DNA of 64,000 nucleotides from Methylobacterium sp. Leaf118 (GTDB lineage: Bacteria; Pseudomonadota; Alphaproteobacteria; Rhizobiales; Beijerinckiaceae): the NCBI RefSeq assembly GCF_920984675.1, contig NZ_CAKLBV010000023.1:1-64000 (forward strand), in the 5' to 3' direction. A model generated the notes under the pieces. The model did not search any database. It was not told the origin of the DNA and saw only the letters and a program-made list of their open reading frames with translations. The translations under genes were made by a program, and so were the position numbers. Below are positions 25,824-35,953 of this stretch, piece after piece; positions within the stretch are counted from its first letter, which is position 1, and each line of letters starts with the position of its first letter.

Positions 25824-27620
25824 GTGACACGCGAACGGCCGACCACGAAGACCCCCAGGACGTGCGGCGCGCCCCTCCGCGCGCTCGTGCTCGCCTCGGT
25901 CGCCGTCTCGGCCCTGATCGCCCTTCCCGGCGCAACCCGGGCTCAGGAGCCGCCCGCCGAGGCGGCCGCGTCCGGGGACGCCGCCTCGACCGGCCGCCCT
26001 CGCCGCCCCGCCGCCTTCGAGACCTCGCCGAGCCAGCGGGGCACGAGCCTGACGAGCCCCGCGACGCCGTCGCGTTCGGGCACGTTCGGCACCGCCAGCG
26101 GCAGCGCGTTCGGTTCGGAGGGCAATGCCGCAGGATCCGACGCCTCCGTCTCCGAGGAGGGCGTGTCGCGCCTGCCCCGCTTCCGCACCGGGGCGCCCGG
26201 ACTGACCGACGGCAGCGCCGCCGGGCTCGGGCCCGGGGGGCGGCCCTCGCTCCTGCGCCAGCGCGCCATTCCTCCGCGCCGGCTCGGCTCGGCGACGCGG
26301 GTGATCACGCAGACCCGCACGCAGCAATCGGTGACCGACCTGCGCCTCACCCCGGTGATCCGGAGCCCGGTCTCCGGCCTGCCGCTGCCGACCGCGATCG
26401 CGCCGCTCGGCCTCGTGAATCCCGCCAACCTTCTCGGGTTCGGCCTGGGGATCGGGGCGCCGGGGCCGCTCACGGTCGATCCCGCCTACGCGCCGCTCGG
26501 CCTGCGGTTCGGCGCCTTCACGGTGCTGCCCGCCTTCACCCAGAGCATCGGCTACGACACGAACCCGAACCAGACGCTCGCGGCCCGTGCCCGCCCCTCG
26601 CTCGCCCTGCGCAGCGAGGGCGAGGTCGCGATCCGCAGCGACTGGTCCCAGGCCGAGTTCACGAGCGAGATGCGCGGCAGCTATCTCGATTATCCGGACA
26701 ACCCGGAAGCCAGCCGCCCCAACGCCGTCGGCGTGTCGCGTCTGCGGCTCGATGCGAATCGCGACACCCGCATCGACGTGGAGACGCGCTTCCTGCTCGA
26801 CAGCCAGCGCGCCGGAAGTCCCGACCTGAACGCCGCGGCGGCCGTCCGGCCCCTGTTCGCGAGCTACGGCGCGACGGTCGGGGTGCAGGAGACCTTCAAC
26901 CGGCTCCAGCTGAGCCTGCGCGGCTCGATCGACCGTCAGGTCTTCGAGGATGCCCGCCTGTCCGACGGCACGGTGATCCGCCAGAGCGACCGCGACGCCA
27001 ACCAATACGGGGTGCGGCTGCGCGCCGGCTACGAGATCTCGCCCGCGATCACGCCCTTCGTCGAGACGCTCATCGACACCCGCGTCTACGACACGCCGAT
27101 CGACCAGTTCGGGCTCCGGCGCGATTCCGACGGCATCGCCTTCACTGCCGGTGCCCGGGTCGAGCTGAGCCGCGTGCTCAGCGCCGAGGTCTCCGCCGGC
27201 CTGCAGCACCGCTCCTACGTCGATCGGTCGCTCCGGCCCATCCAGGCGCCGCTCGTCAGCGCCGCCCTGATCTGGTCGGTCTCACCCCTCACCACCGTGC
27301 GCTTCAACCAGCAGACCGGGGTGATCGAGACGTCGGTGCCGGGTTCGAGCGGCGCCTTCACCGACGTCGCGTCGGTGGAGGTCCAGCACGACCTGCTGCG
27401 CAACCTCACGATCACCCTCGGCGGCACCTATCTGGCCAACACCTACGACGGCGTGCCGATCCGCGAGCGCGGCTTCTCCACGATCGCCCGGCTCGATTAC
27501 CGCTTCAACCGCTGGCTCACCTTCCGCGGCAGCTATCTCTACTCGACGCTCACGAGCACCAGCGCCAATTCCAGCTATGACGGGCACGCCGTGTTGCTCG
27601 GCGTGCGCGTCAATCCGTGA
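25824..27620 (+). CDS. Outer-membrane beta-barrel protein (BBP2-like putative porin)
   Basis: 598 residues from GTG 25824 (GAGGGAAAG upstream). A signal peptide (LVLASVAVSALIALPGATRA) leads to a 150-residue Ser/Pro/Gly-rich linker. From about residue 230 there are regular alternating strands to the C-terminus, for example IGYDTNPNQTL, IRSDWSQAEFTSEMRGSYL and NRWLTFRGSYLYSTL. The pattern matches the BBP_2 barrel family of alphaproteobacteria. Transport role is unknown; exopolysaccharide export or adhesion have been suggested for relatives. It is encoded divergently from kdsD. Confidence 0.75.
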   Translation: MTRERPTTKTPRTCGAPLRALVLASVAVSALIALPGATRAQEPPAEAAASGDAASTGRPRRPAAFETSPSQRGTSLTSPATPSRSGTFGTASGSAFGSEGNAAGSDASVSEEGVSRLPRFRTGAPGLTDGSAAGLGPGGRPSLLRQRAIPPRRLGSATRVITQTRTQQSVTDLRLTPVIRSPVSGLPLPTAIAPLGLVNPANLLGFGLGIGAPGPLTVDPAYAPLGLRFGAFTVLPAFTQSIGYDTNPNQTLAARARPSLALRSEGEVAIRSDWSQAEFTSEMRGSYLDYPDNPEASRPNAVGVSRLRLDANRDTRIDVETRFLLDSQRAGSPDLNAAAAVRPLFASYGATVGVQETFNRLQLSLRGSIDRQVFEDARLSDGTVIRQSDRDANQYGVRLRAGYEISPAITPFVETLIDTRVYDTPIDQFGLRRDSDGIAFTAGARVELSRVLSAEVSAGLQHRSYVDRSLRPIQAPLVSAALIWSVSPLTTVRFNQQTGVIETSVPGSSGAFTDVASVEVQHDLLRNLTITLGGTYLANTYDGVPIRERGFSTIARLDYRFNRWLTFRGSYLYSTLTSTSANSSYDGHAVLLGVRVNP

Positions 27621-27669
27621 GGCGGTTCGGGGCGGTGCCCGCGCGGCGCGCGAGCGCCCGCTCGGACGG

Positions 27670-28239
27670 TCAGCGGGCGAGGGCCAGCGACGCGCCGGAT
27701 TTCGAGAGGGCGCCGTCGAGGCTGCCGCCGGCCTGCCGCAGGCGCGCCGTGACGGTGCCGCCGGGCTGGTAGAGATAGACCTCGCCGTCCCGGAAATCCC
27801 AGGCCGAGACCTTGGCGAGATCCTTGTTGGCGCAGCCCGAGGTCGAGGCCTTGTACAGGTCGAGCGCCGGGGCGCTCGAGAGCGAGACGCGGCAGCTGCC
27901 GGTCGCGTCGGTGGCGTTCCACGACCCCACCACGGAGGAGCGGCCGGTCGCCACCACGGGAGCGGGCGCCGGCGGGAGCGGCTCGGGGGCGATCGCCGGG
28001 GACGGCGCGGCGGCGACGCTGGGCGGCGGCGGCTCGGCGGGGGCCGCGCTCGCGCCCGGCGGCGGCGCCAGCGGCTGGCTCGTCACGGTGCCGGCGGGCA
28101 GAGCGGGCGTGGCCGGCTCGAGGGCGGCCTGCGGCCGCAGTCGCTCGCGCGGCGCTTCGAAGCGCTGCGACGAGGCGCAGGCCCCAAGGCCCGCGCAGAG
28201 CGCGAGACAGGCGGCGGTCGACAGGTACCCACGCGGCAT
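27670..28239 (-). CDS. Omp19-like lipoprotein with protease-inhibitor (Inh/AprI) domain
   Basis: 189 residues. The lipobox AGLGAC predicts outer-membrane lipidation. A Pro/Ala-rich linker (about 35-95) leads to a C-terminal domain with VVGSWNATDATGSCRVSLSS, SGCANKDLAKVSAWDFRDGE and a closing beta segment, the pattern of the AprI/Inh metalloprotease-inhibitor family. Brucella Omp19 is the best-known relative. ATG 28239 places the signal peptide correctly; longer frames upstream are not credible. Confidence 0.8.
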   Translation of the reverse strand: MPRGYLSTAACLALCAGLGACASSQRFEAPRERLRPQAALEPATPALPAGTVTSQPLAPPPGASAAPAEPPPPSVAAAPSPAIAPEPLPPAPAPVVATGRSSVVGSWNATDATGSCRVSLSSAPALDLYKASTSGCANKDLAKVSAWDFRDGEVYLYQPGGTVTARLRQAGGSLDGALSKSGASLALAR

Positions 28240-28435
28240 CGATAACACTTCCCCGGCGGCGACGTCCGCCCCTGCCCTCGCCGCCAAATGCGCTGGCCGC
28301 AAGGCGTCCCGCCGCGCCGTCCCGGGAAAAGCCTGGCCGTGACGGGTTTTCAGGGCAGTGTGGCGGGCCGGCCTCACCCGGGGCGGCCGATCCGAGGCCT
28401 CCCCCGACGGCCCCGCGCCGAACCGTGCGCCGGGA

Positions 28436-29260
28436 TCAGACCACGCGCTCGACCATCATCTTCTTGATCTCGGCGATGGCTTTGGCCGGGTTCAGGTTCT
28501 TCGGGCAGGTGTTGGCGCAGTTCATGATCGTGTGGCAGCGATAGAGCCGGAACGGGTCGTGCAGCGCGTCGAGCCGCTCGCCGGTGTTCTCGTCGCGGGA
28601 GTCGATCAGCCAGCGATAGGCCTGGAGCAGGGCGGCCGGCCCGAGGAACTTGTCGCCGTTCCACCAGTAGCTCGGGCAGGACGTGGTGCAGCAGGCGCAG
28701 AGGATGCACTCGTAGAGCCCGTCGAGGCGGGCGCGGTCCTCCGGGGTCTGCTTCCACTCCTTTTCGGGGGCGGGCGTCTCAGTCTGGAGCCAGGGCTCGA
28801 TCGCCGCGTGCTGGGCGTAGAAGTTGGTCAGGTCCGGCACGAGGTCCTTGAGCACCGGCATGTGCGGCAGCGGGTAGATCCGCACCGCCCCGTCCTTGTC
28901 CTTGCGGGACAGGAACGGCAGGGCGTTGTCGGGGCTCTTGCACTCGTCGATGCCCATGGTGCAGGCGAGCGCGTTCTGGCCCTCGATGTTCATGGCGCAG
29001 GAGCCGCAGATGCCCTCGCGGCAGGAGCGGCGGAAGACCAGCGTCGGATCGACCGTGTTCTTGATCCACAGGAGCGCGTCGAGCACCATCGGCCCGCAAT
29101 CGTCGCGATCGACCCGGTAGGTGTCGATGCGCGGATTCTTCCCGTCATCCGGGTTCCAGCGATAGACCCGGAACGTCTGGAGGTTCTTGGCGCCGTCCGG
29201 GGCCGGCCAGGTCTTGCCCTCGGTGAGCTGGGAGTTTTTGGGTAGGTTGAACTGGGCCAT
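28436..29260 (-). CDS. sdhB: Succinate dehydrogenase iron-sulfur subunit
   Basis: 274 residues. The [2Fe-2S] ligands are in [21 protein letters not shown]. The [4Fe-4S] and [3Fe-4S] ligands are in [16 protein letters not shown] and [15 protein letters not shown]. It passes electrons from SdhA to the membrane quinone site (complex II). It is last in the sdhC-D-A-x-B run, separated from sdhA by a gene of unknown function. Confidence 0.97.
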   Translation of the reverse strand: MAQFNLPKNSQLTEGKTWPAPDGAKNLQTFRVYRWNPDDGKNPRIDTYRVDRDDCGPMVLDALLWIKNTVDPTLVFRRSCREGICGSCAMNIEGQNALACTMGIDECKSPDNALPFLSRKDKDGAVRIYPLPHMPVLKDLVPDLTNFYAQHAAIEPWLQTETPAPEKEWKQTPEDRARLDGLYECILCACCTTSCPSYWWNGDKFLGPAALLQAYRWLIDSRDENTGERLDALHDPFRLYRCHTIMNCANTCPKNLNPAKAIAEIKKMMVERVV

Positions 29261-29318
29261 GTCTCGTGCCTTCTGGGGTGCGGCGGCCTGCGGCGCGCTC
29301 CGATAGGGGCGAAAGGGT

Positions 29319-29927
29319 CTATTGCTGGCCGAGCCAGCCGGTCATGAAGCGTTCGGCCTCGGCCCGGGGGGGTGTCCTTTCCGCTGGGCTCGACAGGCGG
29401 AACTTGACGAACTTGCCGCGCAGGCCCGTCACGCAGAGCAGGCTCTCGGTCGGCCCCAATGCGGGATGGTCGATCCCGAAGGCGTGGCAGGCGAGCGCCG
29501 CGCCGGCCGCCCCGTCCAGGCGCACCGCGCCGCGATCCTGGCTGGCGCGGTAGACCCCGCGCTCCACCATCGTCCCGATCTCGCGGCCCGCCTGCTCGAC
29601 CTGCCCCCCGACGGCCGGAGAGGCCGGCCCGTCGGGGATCGCGGCGACGCCGAGATCGTAGACGAAGATGTCCGCCTTCCAGCGGCCGTGGGTGTAGACC
29701 ACCCCGTAGCCCAGTCCCGGCGCCCGGGCCTCGAACTCCGTCCGGGGGCCCCGGGCGAAGCCCGCGATCTCGGTCGGGAAGGCGAAATCCGGCCCGCGCG
29801 CCGCCGCCGGCAGGACCAGCAGCAGCCCCGCGACGGCGAGGGCGATGCGGGCGCGCAGGCGGGAGCGCGGGCGTGTCGAGGTGATCCCGCTATCCGCGAT
29901 CGCGGCGGAGCAAGATCGGCGCGGCAT
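29319..29927 (-). CDS. Secreted/periplasmic protein of unknown function inside the sdh operon
   Basis: 202 residues. A signal peptide or anchor ([20 protein letters not shown]) is followed by a soluble domain with two Cys ([21 protein letters not shown]) and a conserved-looking ending [12 protein letters not shown]. Its ATG shares one base with the sdhA stop (TGATG), so it is translationally coupled to sdhA, and sdhB follows 58 bp later. It is not SdhE (size and export signal differ). I do not recognise the family. Confidence 0.75.
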   Translation of the reverse strand: MPRRSCSAAIADSGITSTRPRSRLRARIALAVAGLLLVLPAAARGPDFAFPTEIAGFARGPRTEFEARAPGLGYGVVYTHGRWKADIFVYDLGVAAIPDGPASPAVGGQVEQAGREIGTMVERGVYRASQDRGAVRLDGAAGAALACHAFGIDHPALGPTESLLCVTGLRGKFVKFRLSSPAERTPPRAEAERFMTGWLGQQ

Positions 29928-31747
29928 CAATACACCCGCGCCTTCGGCTCGATATACTGGATCTCGTTCGACATCGTGTAGGTGTGGACCGGCCGGTAAT
30001 CGATGTTGACCGCGTGCGCGCCGGCATCGAGCCACGACAGGGTGTGCTTCATCCACTCCTTGTCGTCGCGCTCGGCGTAGTCCTCGCGGGCATGGGCCCC
30101 GCGGCTCTCCTTGCGGTTGGCCGCGGATTCCATCGTGACGACCGCCTGGCCGATCAGGTTGTCGAATTCCAGCGTCTCGAGGAGGTCCGTGTTCCAGACG
30201 AGGGAGCGGTCGCTGATCTTGATGTCGGCCACACCGCGCCAGACTTCGTGGATCAGGCCCTTGCCCTCCTCCAGCACCTCGCCGGTGCGGAACACCGCGC
30301 AGTTGTTCTGCATCGTGCGCTGCATCCGGTCGCGTAGCGCCGAGGTCGGCGTGCCGCCATTGGCGTAGCGGAAGCGGTCGAGGCGGGTGAGCGCCTTGTC
30401 TCCCGAATCCTTGGGCAGTTCCGGCTGGCGGGCGTCCGGCTCGACGATGTCGGCGCAGCGCAGGCCGGCGGCGCGGCCGAACACCACGAGGTCGATCAGC
30501 GAGTTCGAGCCGAGGCGGTTGGCGCCGTGCACCGAGACGCAAGCCGCCTCGCCGAGCGCCATCAGACCCGGCACCACCGTGTCGGGGTTGCCGTTCTTCA
30601 GGGTCAGAACCTCGCCGTGATAGTTCGTCGGGATGCCGCCCATGTTGTAGTGGACCGTCGGCAGAACCGGGATCGGCTCCTTGGTCACGTCGACGCCCGC
30701 GAAGATCTTGGCGGATTCCGAGATGCCCGGCAGGCGCTCGTGCAGGATCTTCGGGTCGAGATGGTCGAGGTGCAGGAAGATGTGGTCGCCGTTCTTGCCG
30801 ACGCCGCGCCCATCGCGGATCTCCATGGTCATGGAGCGCGAGACCACGTCGCGGGAGGCGAGGTCCTTGGCCGAGGGGGCGTAGCGCTCCATGAAGCGCT
30901 CGCCCTCGGAATTGGTGAGGTAGCCGCCCTCGCCCCGCGCCCCTTCCGTGATGAGGCAGCCGGCGCCGTAGATGCCGGTCGGGTGGAACTGCACGAACTC
31001 CATGTCCTGCAGCGGCAATCCGGCGCGCAGCACCATGGCGTTGCCGTCGCCGGTGCAGGTATGGGCCGAGGTCGCCGAGAAATAGGCGCGGCCATAGCCG
31101 CCGGTGGCCAGGATCGTCTGCTGGGCGCGGAAGCGGTGAATCTCGCCCGTGGCCTGATCGATGGCGATGACGCCGCGGCAGCGCCCGTCCTCGTCCATGA
31201 TCAGGTCGAGGGCGAAATACTCGATGAAGAACTGGGTCTTGTTCTTCACCGCCTGCCCGTAGAGCGTGTGCAGCATGGCGTGGCCGGTGCGGTCGGCCGC
31301 CGCACAGGTGCGCTGGGCGGTGCCCTTGCCGTAATCGGTGGTCATGCCGCCGAAGGGCCGCTGGTAGATCTTGCCTTCCTCCGTGCGGGAGAAGGGCACG
31401 CCCCAATGCTCCAGCTCGTAGACCGCGGCCGGCGCGTTGCGGACGAGATACTCGATGGCGTCCTGGTCGCCGAGCCAGTCCGAGCCCTTGACGGTGTCGT
31501 ACATGTGCCAGCGCCAGTCGTCCGGCCCCATATTGCCGAGCGAGGCCGAGATGCCGCCCTGCGCCGCCACCGTGTGCGAGCGGGTCGGGAAGACCTTGGT
31601 GATGCAGGCGGTGCGCAGGCCGGCTTGGCTGCAGCCGACCGTGGCGCGCAGGCCCGCGCCGCCGGCGCCGACGATCACCACGTCGAAGGTATGGTCGGTG
31701 ATGGCGTAGGCGGGGGTGCCGCTGCCGTTCGATCCGTTGGAGGCCAT
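29927..31747 (-). CDS. sdhA: Succinate dehydrogenase flavoprotein subunit
   Basis: 606 residues. The Rossmann FAD site is [14 protein letters not shown]. The covalent-FAD His lies in [10 protein letters not shown]. Active-site segments [37 protein letters not shown] and [14 protein letters not shown] are intact. It oxidises succinate to fumarate in the TCA cycle. It overlaps the following gene by one base. Confidence 0.97.
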   Translation of the reverse strand: MASNGSNGSGTPAYAITDHTFDVVIVGAGGAGLRATVGCSQAGLRTACITKVFPTRSHTVAAQGGISASLGNMGPDDWRWHMYDTVKGSDWLGDQDAIEYLVRNAPAAVYELEHWGVPFSRTEEGKIYQRPFGGMTTDYGKGTAQRTCAAADRTGHAMLHTLYGQAVKNKTQFFIEYFALDLIMDEDGRCRGVIAIDQATGEIHRFRAQQTILATGGYGRAYFSATSAHTCTGDGNAMVLRAGLPLQDMEFVQFHPTGIYGAGCLITEGARGEGGYLTNSEGERFMERYAPSAKDLASRDVVSRSMTMEIRDGRGVGKNGDHIFLHLDHLDPKILHERLPGISESAKIFAGVDVTKEPIPVLPTVHYNMGGIPTNYHGEVLTLKNGNPDTVVPGLMALGEAACVSVHGANRLGSNSLIDLVVFGRAAGLRCADIVEPDARQPELPKDSGDKALTRLDRFRYANGGTPTSALRDRMQRTMQNNCAVFRTGEVLEEGKGLIHEVWRGVADIKISDRSLVWNTDLLETLEFDNLIGQAVVTMESAANRKESRGAHAREDYAERDDKEWMKHTLSWLDAGAHAVNIDYRPVHTYTMSNEIQYIEPKARVY

Positions 31748-31779
31748 GGACGAAATCCTCGGTTCTCTTCGATCTGCGG

Positions 31780-32199
31780 TCAGGCGAGGCCGCCCAGGCT
31801 CACGCGGAGAATCGCGTAGAGGCAGGCGGCGGCGACCGCGACGGCGTAGAAGGTGTTGGCGACGAGCGCCGCGAGCTTGAGGCCGTGGCTGTGCACGTAG
31901 TCCTCGATCACCGTCTGCATGCCGAGACGCATGTGGATCGTCACCGAGATCACGGCGAGGATCAGGATGACCGCAACGAGCGGGTGCGACACCAGCGCCA
32001 CCGCCTCCGGATAGGGGCGGCCCGCCATCTTGGCGATGATGACCACGAAGGCGAGCATCAGCAGGGCGTTGGCGGCGCCCGTCAGGCGCTGGAGCCAGAA
32101 ATGCTCCGCCCCGTGGCCCGAGGCGCCGAGACCCTTCACCCGGGCCCGCGGGGTGCGCATCGAGAGCGCGGTGTTCTGGCGGTTGTCGACCTGGGACAT
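31780..32199 (-). CDS. sdhD: Succinate dehydrogenase membrane anchor subunit
   Basis: 139 residues, three membrane helices after a 35-residue cytoplasmic head (...[20 protein letters not shown]). [18 protein letters not shown] carries the candidate heme-ligand His and quinone-site Tyr. It anchors SdhAB with SdhC. The start is 11 bp after sdhC. Confidence 0.93.
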   Translation of the reverse strand: MSQVDNRQNTALSMRTPRARVKGLGASGHGAEHFWLQRLTGAANALLMLAFVVIIAKMAGRPYPEAVALVSHPLVAVILILAVISVTIHMRLGMQTVIEDYVHSHGLKLAALVANTFYAVAVAAACLYAILRVSLGGLA

Positions 32200-32210
32200 G
32201 GTGGCGGCTC

Positions 32211-32612
32211 TCAGCGCAGGACGAGGGCGGCGGCCCAGATGACGACGGTGAGGACGACCGAGCCGATCAGCGTCGCCCGGGCGAGGCCCAGCCGCCGGTC
32301 GCGGTCGAAGCCGTAGCCGGCATCCCAGACGAAGTGGCGCAGGCCGCCCAGCATGTGGTGCATCAGCACCCAGGTGTAGCCGAACAGGATCAGCCGCCCG
32401 ATCCACGAGCCGAAGAACCACGCCACCCCGTCATAGGCGCGTGGGCCGGAGGCCAGCGCCACCAGCCAGATGGCGACGAGGAAGGTGCCGCCGTAGAGCG
32501 CCGTGCCGGTGATGCGGTGGAACACCGACATCGCCATGGTCCAGGTCCAGCGGTAGATCTGGAGATGGGGCGAGAGCGGCTGGGCGACCGTCGGTCTCAC
32601 GGTAGGGGCCAT
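32211..32612 (-). CDS. sdhC: Succinate dehydrogenase cytochrome b556 subunit
   Basis: 133 residues, three membrane helices. The family signature [11 protein letters not shown]-like [19 protein letters not shown], the [14 protein letters not shown] segment at the quinone site and [13 protein letters not shown] with the heme-ligand His are present. It is the first gene of the sdhCDA-x-B operon. Confidence 0.95.
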   Translation of the reverse strand: MAPTVRPTVAQPLSPHLQIYRWTWTMAMSVFHRITGTALYGGTFLVAIWLVALASGPRAYDGVAWFFGSWIGRLILFGYTWVLMHHMLGGLRHFVWDAGYGFDRDRRLGLARATLIGSVVLTVVIWAAALVLR

Positions 32613-32757
32613 CGCGATCAGTTTCCTCGCGTCCGGAGCGGGTTCGAAGGTTGGATTTTTTCCAAGGAAGGGTTAGGGCGCCCGGCCTCGGCGAGCAATG
32701 CCCCATGCTGCGCCGCAGCAAGAGCGGAATTGACGAACGCGCCGATCTGTCTCACGC

Positions 32758-34083
32758 TCATGCCAGCCTCCCGACGAGGCGAAACCAGAGATAGGCCAGC
32801 GGTGCCGCGACCAGCAGGGACGCGAGGCCCGTGGCCAGGGTCAGCCGGGTCGCGTCCTTGAGCGACAGGCCGGCCAGATCCATCGCCATGATGATCGGCG
32901 GGGCCTGGTAGGGCAGGAACAGGGTCGAGTAGCCCACCACCTGCACCATCAGCACGCTCATCAGGTCGAGGCCGCTCGCGGCCGAGAACTCGCCGGCGAG
33001 CGCCGTGTAGAGGGCCGGCGCGCCGTTGGCGGTGCCGGCGAACAGGAAGCCGATCGACAGGCCGACGAGGGTCGCGAAGTTCCGGGCCGGGGCTCCCGGC
33101 TCCAGCGGCGCGACCGCGAGCAGCGCGTGGCCGATCCGGGCGCCGAGTCCGGTCTCGTTGACGATCGCCGTCAGCCCGAACAGGGCGGCGATGTAGAAGC
33201 AGGTCCGCAGCGGGATCTCGGAGAAGCTCGCGCCCGGCAGGACGCCGATGCGCGGCAGGAGGCAGATCACGGCGGCGGCGAGGCCGATCCAGGCCGGCGC
33301 GATGCCGTGCCAGCCGTCGGTGAGCCACAGGCCGAGCATCACCACGAGGATCACCGAAAGGCGCCGCTCGGCGCCCGAGAGCGGCGGCAGCGGCGGAAGC
33401 TCGGGGCGCGCGCCGTCGAGCCGGTCGGGGAAGAGCAGGACGGTGCAGGCGACGAGGATCGCCCCCTTGACGAGGCCGAGCACCGGCGCGTGCAGGAACA
33501 GGTAGGGCAGATAGGCGAGATGCACCCCGAACAGCGTCTCGGCGGTGCCGGCCATGACGAGGTTCGGCACGTTGGCCGGCAGGATCGCCGCCGACAGCAT
33601 CGGCGTGGCGATGCCGAAGGCGAGGAGCGCGCCCGTGCGGCCGGGGCGCCCGGCGCCGAGGCCGAAGGCGTCGCAGAGCGCGATCAGCACCGGCACCATC
33701 ACGGCGATGCGCCCGAGATTGGACGGCATCACGAAGGCGAGCGCGAAGGAGAAGGCGACGAGGCCGGCGACGAAGCCCGGATAGGAGGCCGGCAGCCGCG
33801 CCGCCAGCATCCGGGCGAGCCGGTCGCCGAGCCCGGTGCGGTTCATGGCGAGACCGACCACCATGCCGCCGGTCACCAGCCAGAAGGCGGAGGAGCCGAA
33901 CCCGGAGAAGACCGTCTGGGCCGGGGCGAGCTTGAGCAGCATCGCCAGGGCGAAGAACAGCAGCGCCGTGACGACCTCGGCGACGAGCCCGGTCGCCCAC
34001 AATCCCATGCACAGCACCAGCAGGGCCCCGGCCGCGACGACCGGTCCCTGCCCGCCCAGGATCTCTGCTGCCATGGCGCTCAT
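32758..34083 (-). CDS. SLC13/DASS-type anion permease
   Basis: 441 residues with about 11-12 hydrophobic segments. SGFGSSAFWLVTGGMVVGLAM and the repeated-half motifs ATPMLSAAILPANVPNL and LFAGTANGAPALYTALAG fit the divalent anion:sodium symporter superfamily. VVGYSTLFLPYQAPPIIMAM is the family's C-terminal motif. Substrate (di/tricarboxylate, sulfate or similar) cannot be read. The divergent LysR gene is the likely regulator. Start ATG 34083; ATG 34074 is an alternative. Confidence 0.8.
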   Translation of the reverse strand: MSAMAAEILGGQGPVVAAGALLVLCMGLWATGLVAEVVTALLFFALAMLLKLAPAQTVFSGFGSSAFWLVTGGMVVGLAMNRTGLGDRLARMLAARLPASYPGFVAGLVAFSFALAFVMPSNLGRIAVMVPVLIALCDAFGLGAGRPGRTGALLAFGIATPMLSAAILPANVPNLVMAGTAETLFGVHLAYLPYLFLHAPVLGLVKGAILVACTVLLFPDRLDGARPELPPLPPLSGAERRLSVILVVMLGLWLTDGWHGIAPAWIGLAAAVICLLPRIGVLPGASFSEIPLRTCFYIAALFGLTAIVNETGLGARIGHALLAVAPLEPGAPARNFATLVGLSIGFLFAGTANGAPALYTALAGEFSAASGLDLMSVLMVQVVGYSTLFLPYQAPPIIMAMDLAGLSLKDATRLTLATGLASLLVAAPLAYLWFRLVGRLA

Positions 34084-34241
34084 GGGCCGCTTTCAAACGC
34101 GGATGGGAAGGGTTCGCAATACGGCTTTCGTGGTGGATGCCTTCGCCGGCGGCGAAGGCCACGGGGCCGGCGCGCCCTGTCGTGCTAGGAGATGGACGGG
34201 CCAGGGCGGTGTCGGCGGCGAAGCGAGAGGGTTCAACCGCG

Positions 34242-35135
34242 ATGATGCGCGTCGATCTCGTCGATCTGAGCCTGTTCCGCCACGTCGTCGAGGCGGGCTC
34301 GATCACCCACGGGGCCGAGCGGGCCAACCTCGCGCTCGCCGCCGCCTCCACCCGCATCCGGGCGATGGAGGTCTCCCTCGGGGCGGCCCTGCTGGTGCGC
34401 GGGCGCCAAGGCGTGAGCCCGACGCCGGCCGGCCGGACCCTGCTCGCTCATGCCCGCGAGATCCTCGGGCAGATCGAGCGGATGCAGGGCGACCTGTCCG
34501 TCTTCGCGGGCGGCGCGGTCGGCCAGATCCGGGTGCTCTCGAACACCAACGCGCTGACCGAGTTCCTGCCGGAGGCCCTGTCGGCCTATCTCGCGCTCCA
34601 TACCGGCGTCAGCGTCGAGATCGAGGAGCGCACCTCCGACGAGATCGTCGAGCGGGTCGCCGACGGCACGGCCGATCTCGGCATCGTGGCCGGCACCGTC
34701 GATACCGGCACGCTCCAGACCTTCCCGTTCCGCCACGACCGCTTCGTGGTCGTGGTCGCCCCGGGCCATCCGCTCGCGAACCGGGCGGAGATCGGCTTCG
34801 CCGAGGTGCTGGAGCACGACCTCGTCGGGCTCGACCGGCCGAGCGCGCTGACCCGCTTCCTCGCCGCCAAGGCCGCGCGCATCGGGCGGCCGATGCGCCT
34901 GCGGGTGCAGCTTCGGAGCTTCGATGCGGTTTGCCGCCTCGTCGAATGCGGGGTCGGCCTCGGGATCGTGCCGGAGACCACCGCCCACCGGGCCCGGCGC
35001 GGCATGGCGATCGGCCTCGTGCCGCTCCAGGACGCCTGGGCGGCCCGCGACCTGATGCTGTGCCTGCGCGACCTCGACGCGCTGCCGCCGTTCGCGCAGG
35101 AGTTCGTGGCGCATCTGCGCGCGGTCGGGACCTGA
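34242..35135 (+). CDS. LysR-family transcriptional regulator
   Basis: 297 residues. The winged helix-turn-helix (1-65) reads LSLFRHVVEAGSITHGAERANLALAAAS...; the periplasmic-binding-like effector domain (90-295) includes VRVL-type strands, FVVVVAPGHPLA and GVGLGIVPETTA. It is divergent from the SLC13 permease, the usual LysR-target arrangement, so it probably responds to that permease's substrate. The first of two adjacent ATGs was used. Confidence 0.88.
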   Translation: MMRVDLVDLSLFRHVVEAGSITHGAERANLALAAASTRIRAMEVSLGAALLVRGRQGVSPTPAGRTLLAHAREILGQIERMQGDLSVFAGGAVGQIRVLSNTNALTEFLPEALSAYLALHTGVSVEIEERTSDEIVERVADGTADLGIVAGTVDTGTLQTFPFRHDRFVVVVAPGHPLANRAEIGFAEVLEHDLVGLDRPSALTRFLAAKAARIGRPMRLRVQLRSFDAVCRLVECGVGLGIVPETTAHRARRGMAIGLVPLQDAWAARDLMLCLRDLDALPPFAQEFVAHLRAVGT

Positions 35136-35263
35136 GGCGCCCGCCCCGCCACTGCGCTTCCGTGCTCCGGCGGCCTGTGCCACGCTCGCGCCGATTCGAG
35201 CCGGCCGCATGCCCCGGGGCGCAGGTCCCGGGGCCTTTGGCTCGACCCATTCGGGAGGAGCGC

Positions 35264-35863
35264 ATGTTCAAACGGATCGCCGCCGAAGCCATGGGCCTGA
35301 GCGACATCGGCGTGATCGTGCCGCCGTCCGAATACGGCAAGGTCGATGCCGACGACTACCTGTTCCACGAGGACGGCGAAAAAATCTATTTCCTGATCAA
35401 ATCCAAGAAGGACGAGTACTGCTTCACCAACCTGGCGCTGATCCATGTCGACGGCGATTCCGCGGTTTCGTCCAAGCGGTCGATCCGGCGCTACGAATAC
35501 GCGCATTACGGCGTGGGCGCCGTCGCGATCGAGACGGCCGGCACCGTCGACCGGGACGTCGAGCTCAAGTTCCAGATCGGCTCGGTCTTCTTCAGCATCG
35601 ACGTGCGCAAGGATTTCATCGAGGCGCTGAAGGACGTCTACAAGGCGCTGATCGCGATCGGCCATCAGCAGATGCGGGATCAGGTCGCCCGCGACAACGT
35701 CCAGCCCTGCCTGTCGGCGGTGGCCTCGGCCTTCAAGATCGGCAGCGCCGCGGACGAGGACGCCCTCGCCCGCCAGTTCCGGGCGTTGCTGGCCGCCACC
35801 AACGCGGCTTCGGCCCCCACCCAGGATTTCGGCCGCTTCTTCGAGCGCTACATCCACGCCTGA
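35264..35863 (+). CDS. Bacterial PH-domain protein (bPH type)
   Basis: 199 residues from ATG 35264 with an excellent ribosome site (GGGAGGAG). The first 125 residues fit a bacterial pleckstrin-homology-like fold: FLIKSKKDEYCFTNLALIHVDG, SKRSIRRYEYAHYGVGAVAI, DVELKFQIGSVFFSIDVRKDF. The rest is helical. There is no signal peptide or membrane segment, so it is cytoplasmic. Function unknown; relatives are often stress-related. Confidence 0.7.
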   Translation: MFKRIAAEAMGLSDIGVIVPPSEYGKVDADDYLFHEDGEKIYFLIKSKKDEYCFTNLALIHVDGDSAVSSKRSIRRYEYAHYGVGAVAIETAGTVDRDVELKFQIGSVFFSIDVRKDFIEALKDVYKALIAIGHQQMRDQVARDNVQPCLSAVASAFKIGSAADEDALARQFRALLAATNAASAPTQDFGRFFERYIHA

Positions 35864-35953
35864 CGCCGGCGACGCCGATCCCGGCGAGAGAGGCCGCGCC
35901 GGCGCGGCCGGGCGACGGCCCCGCGCGTCCCCCTCGCCGCCCGGCCGCAGGGC

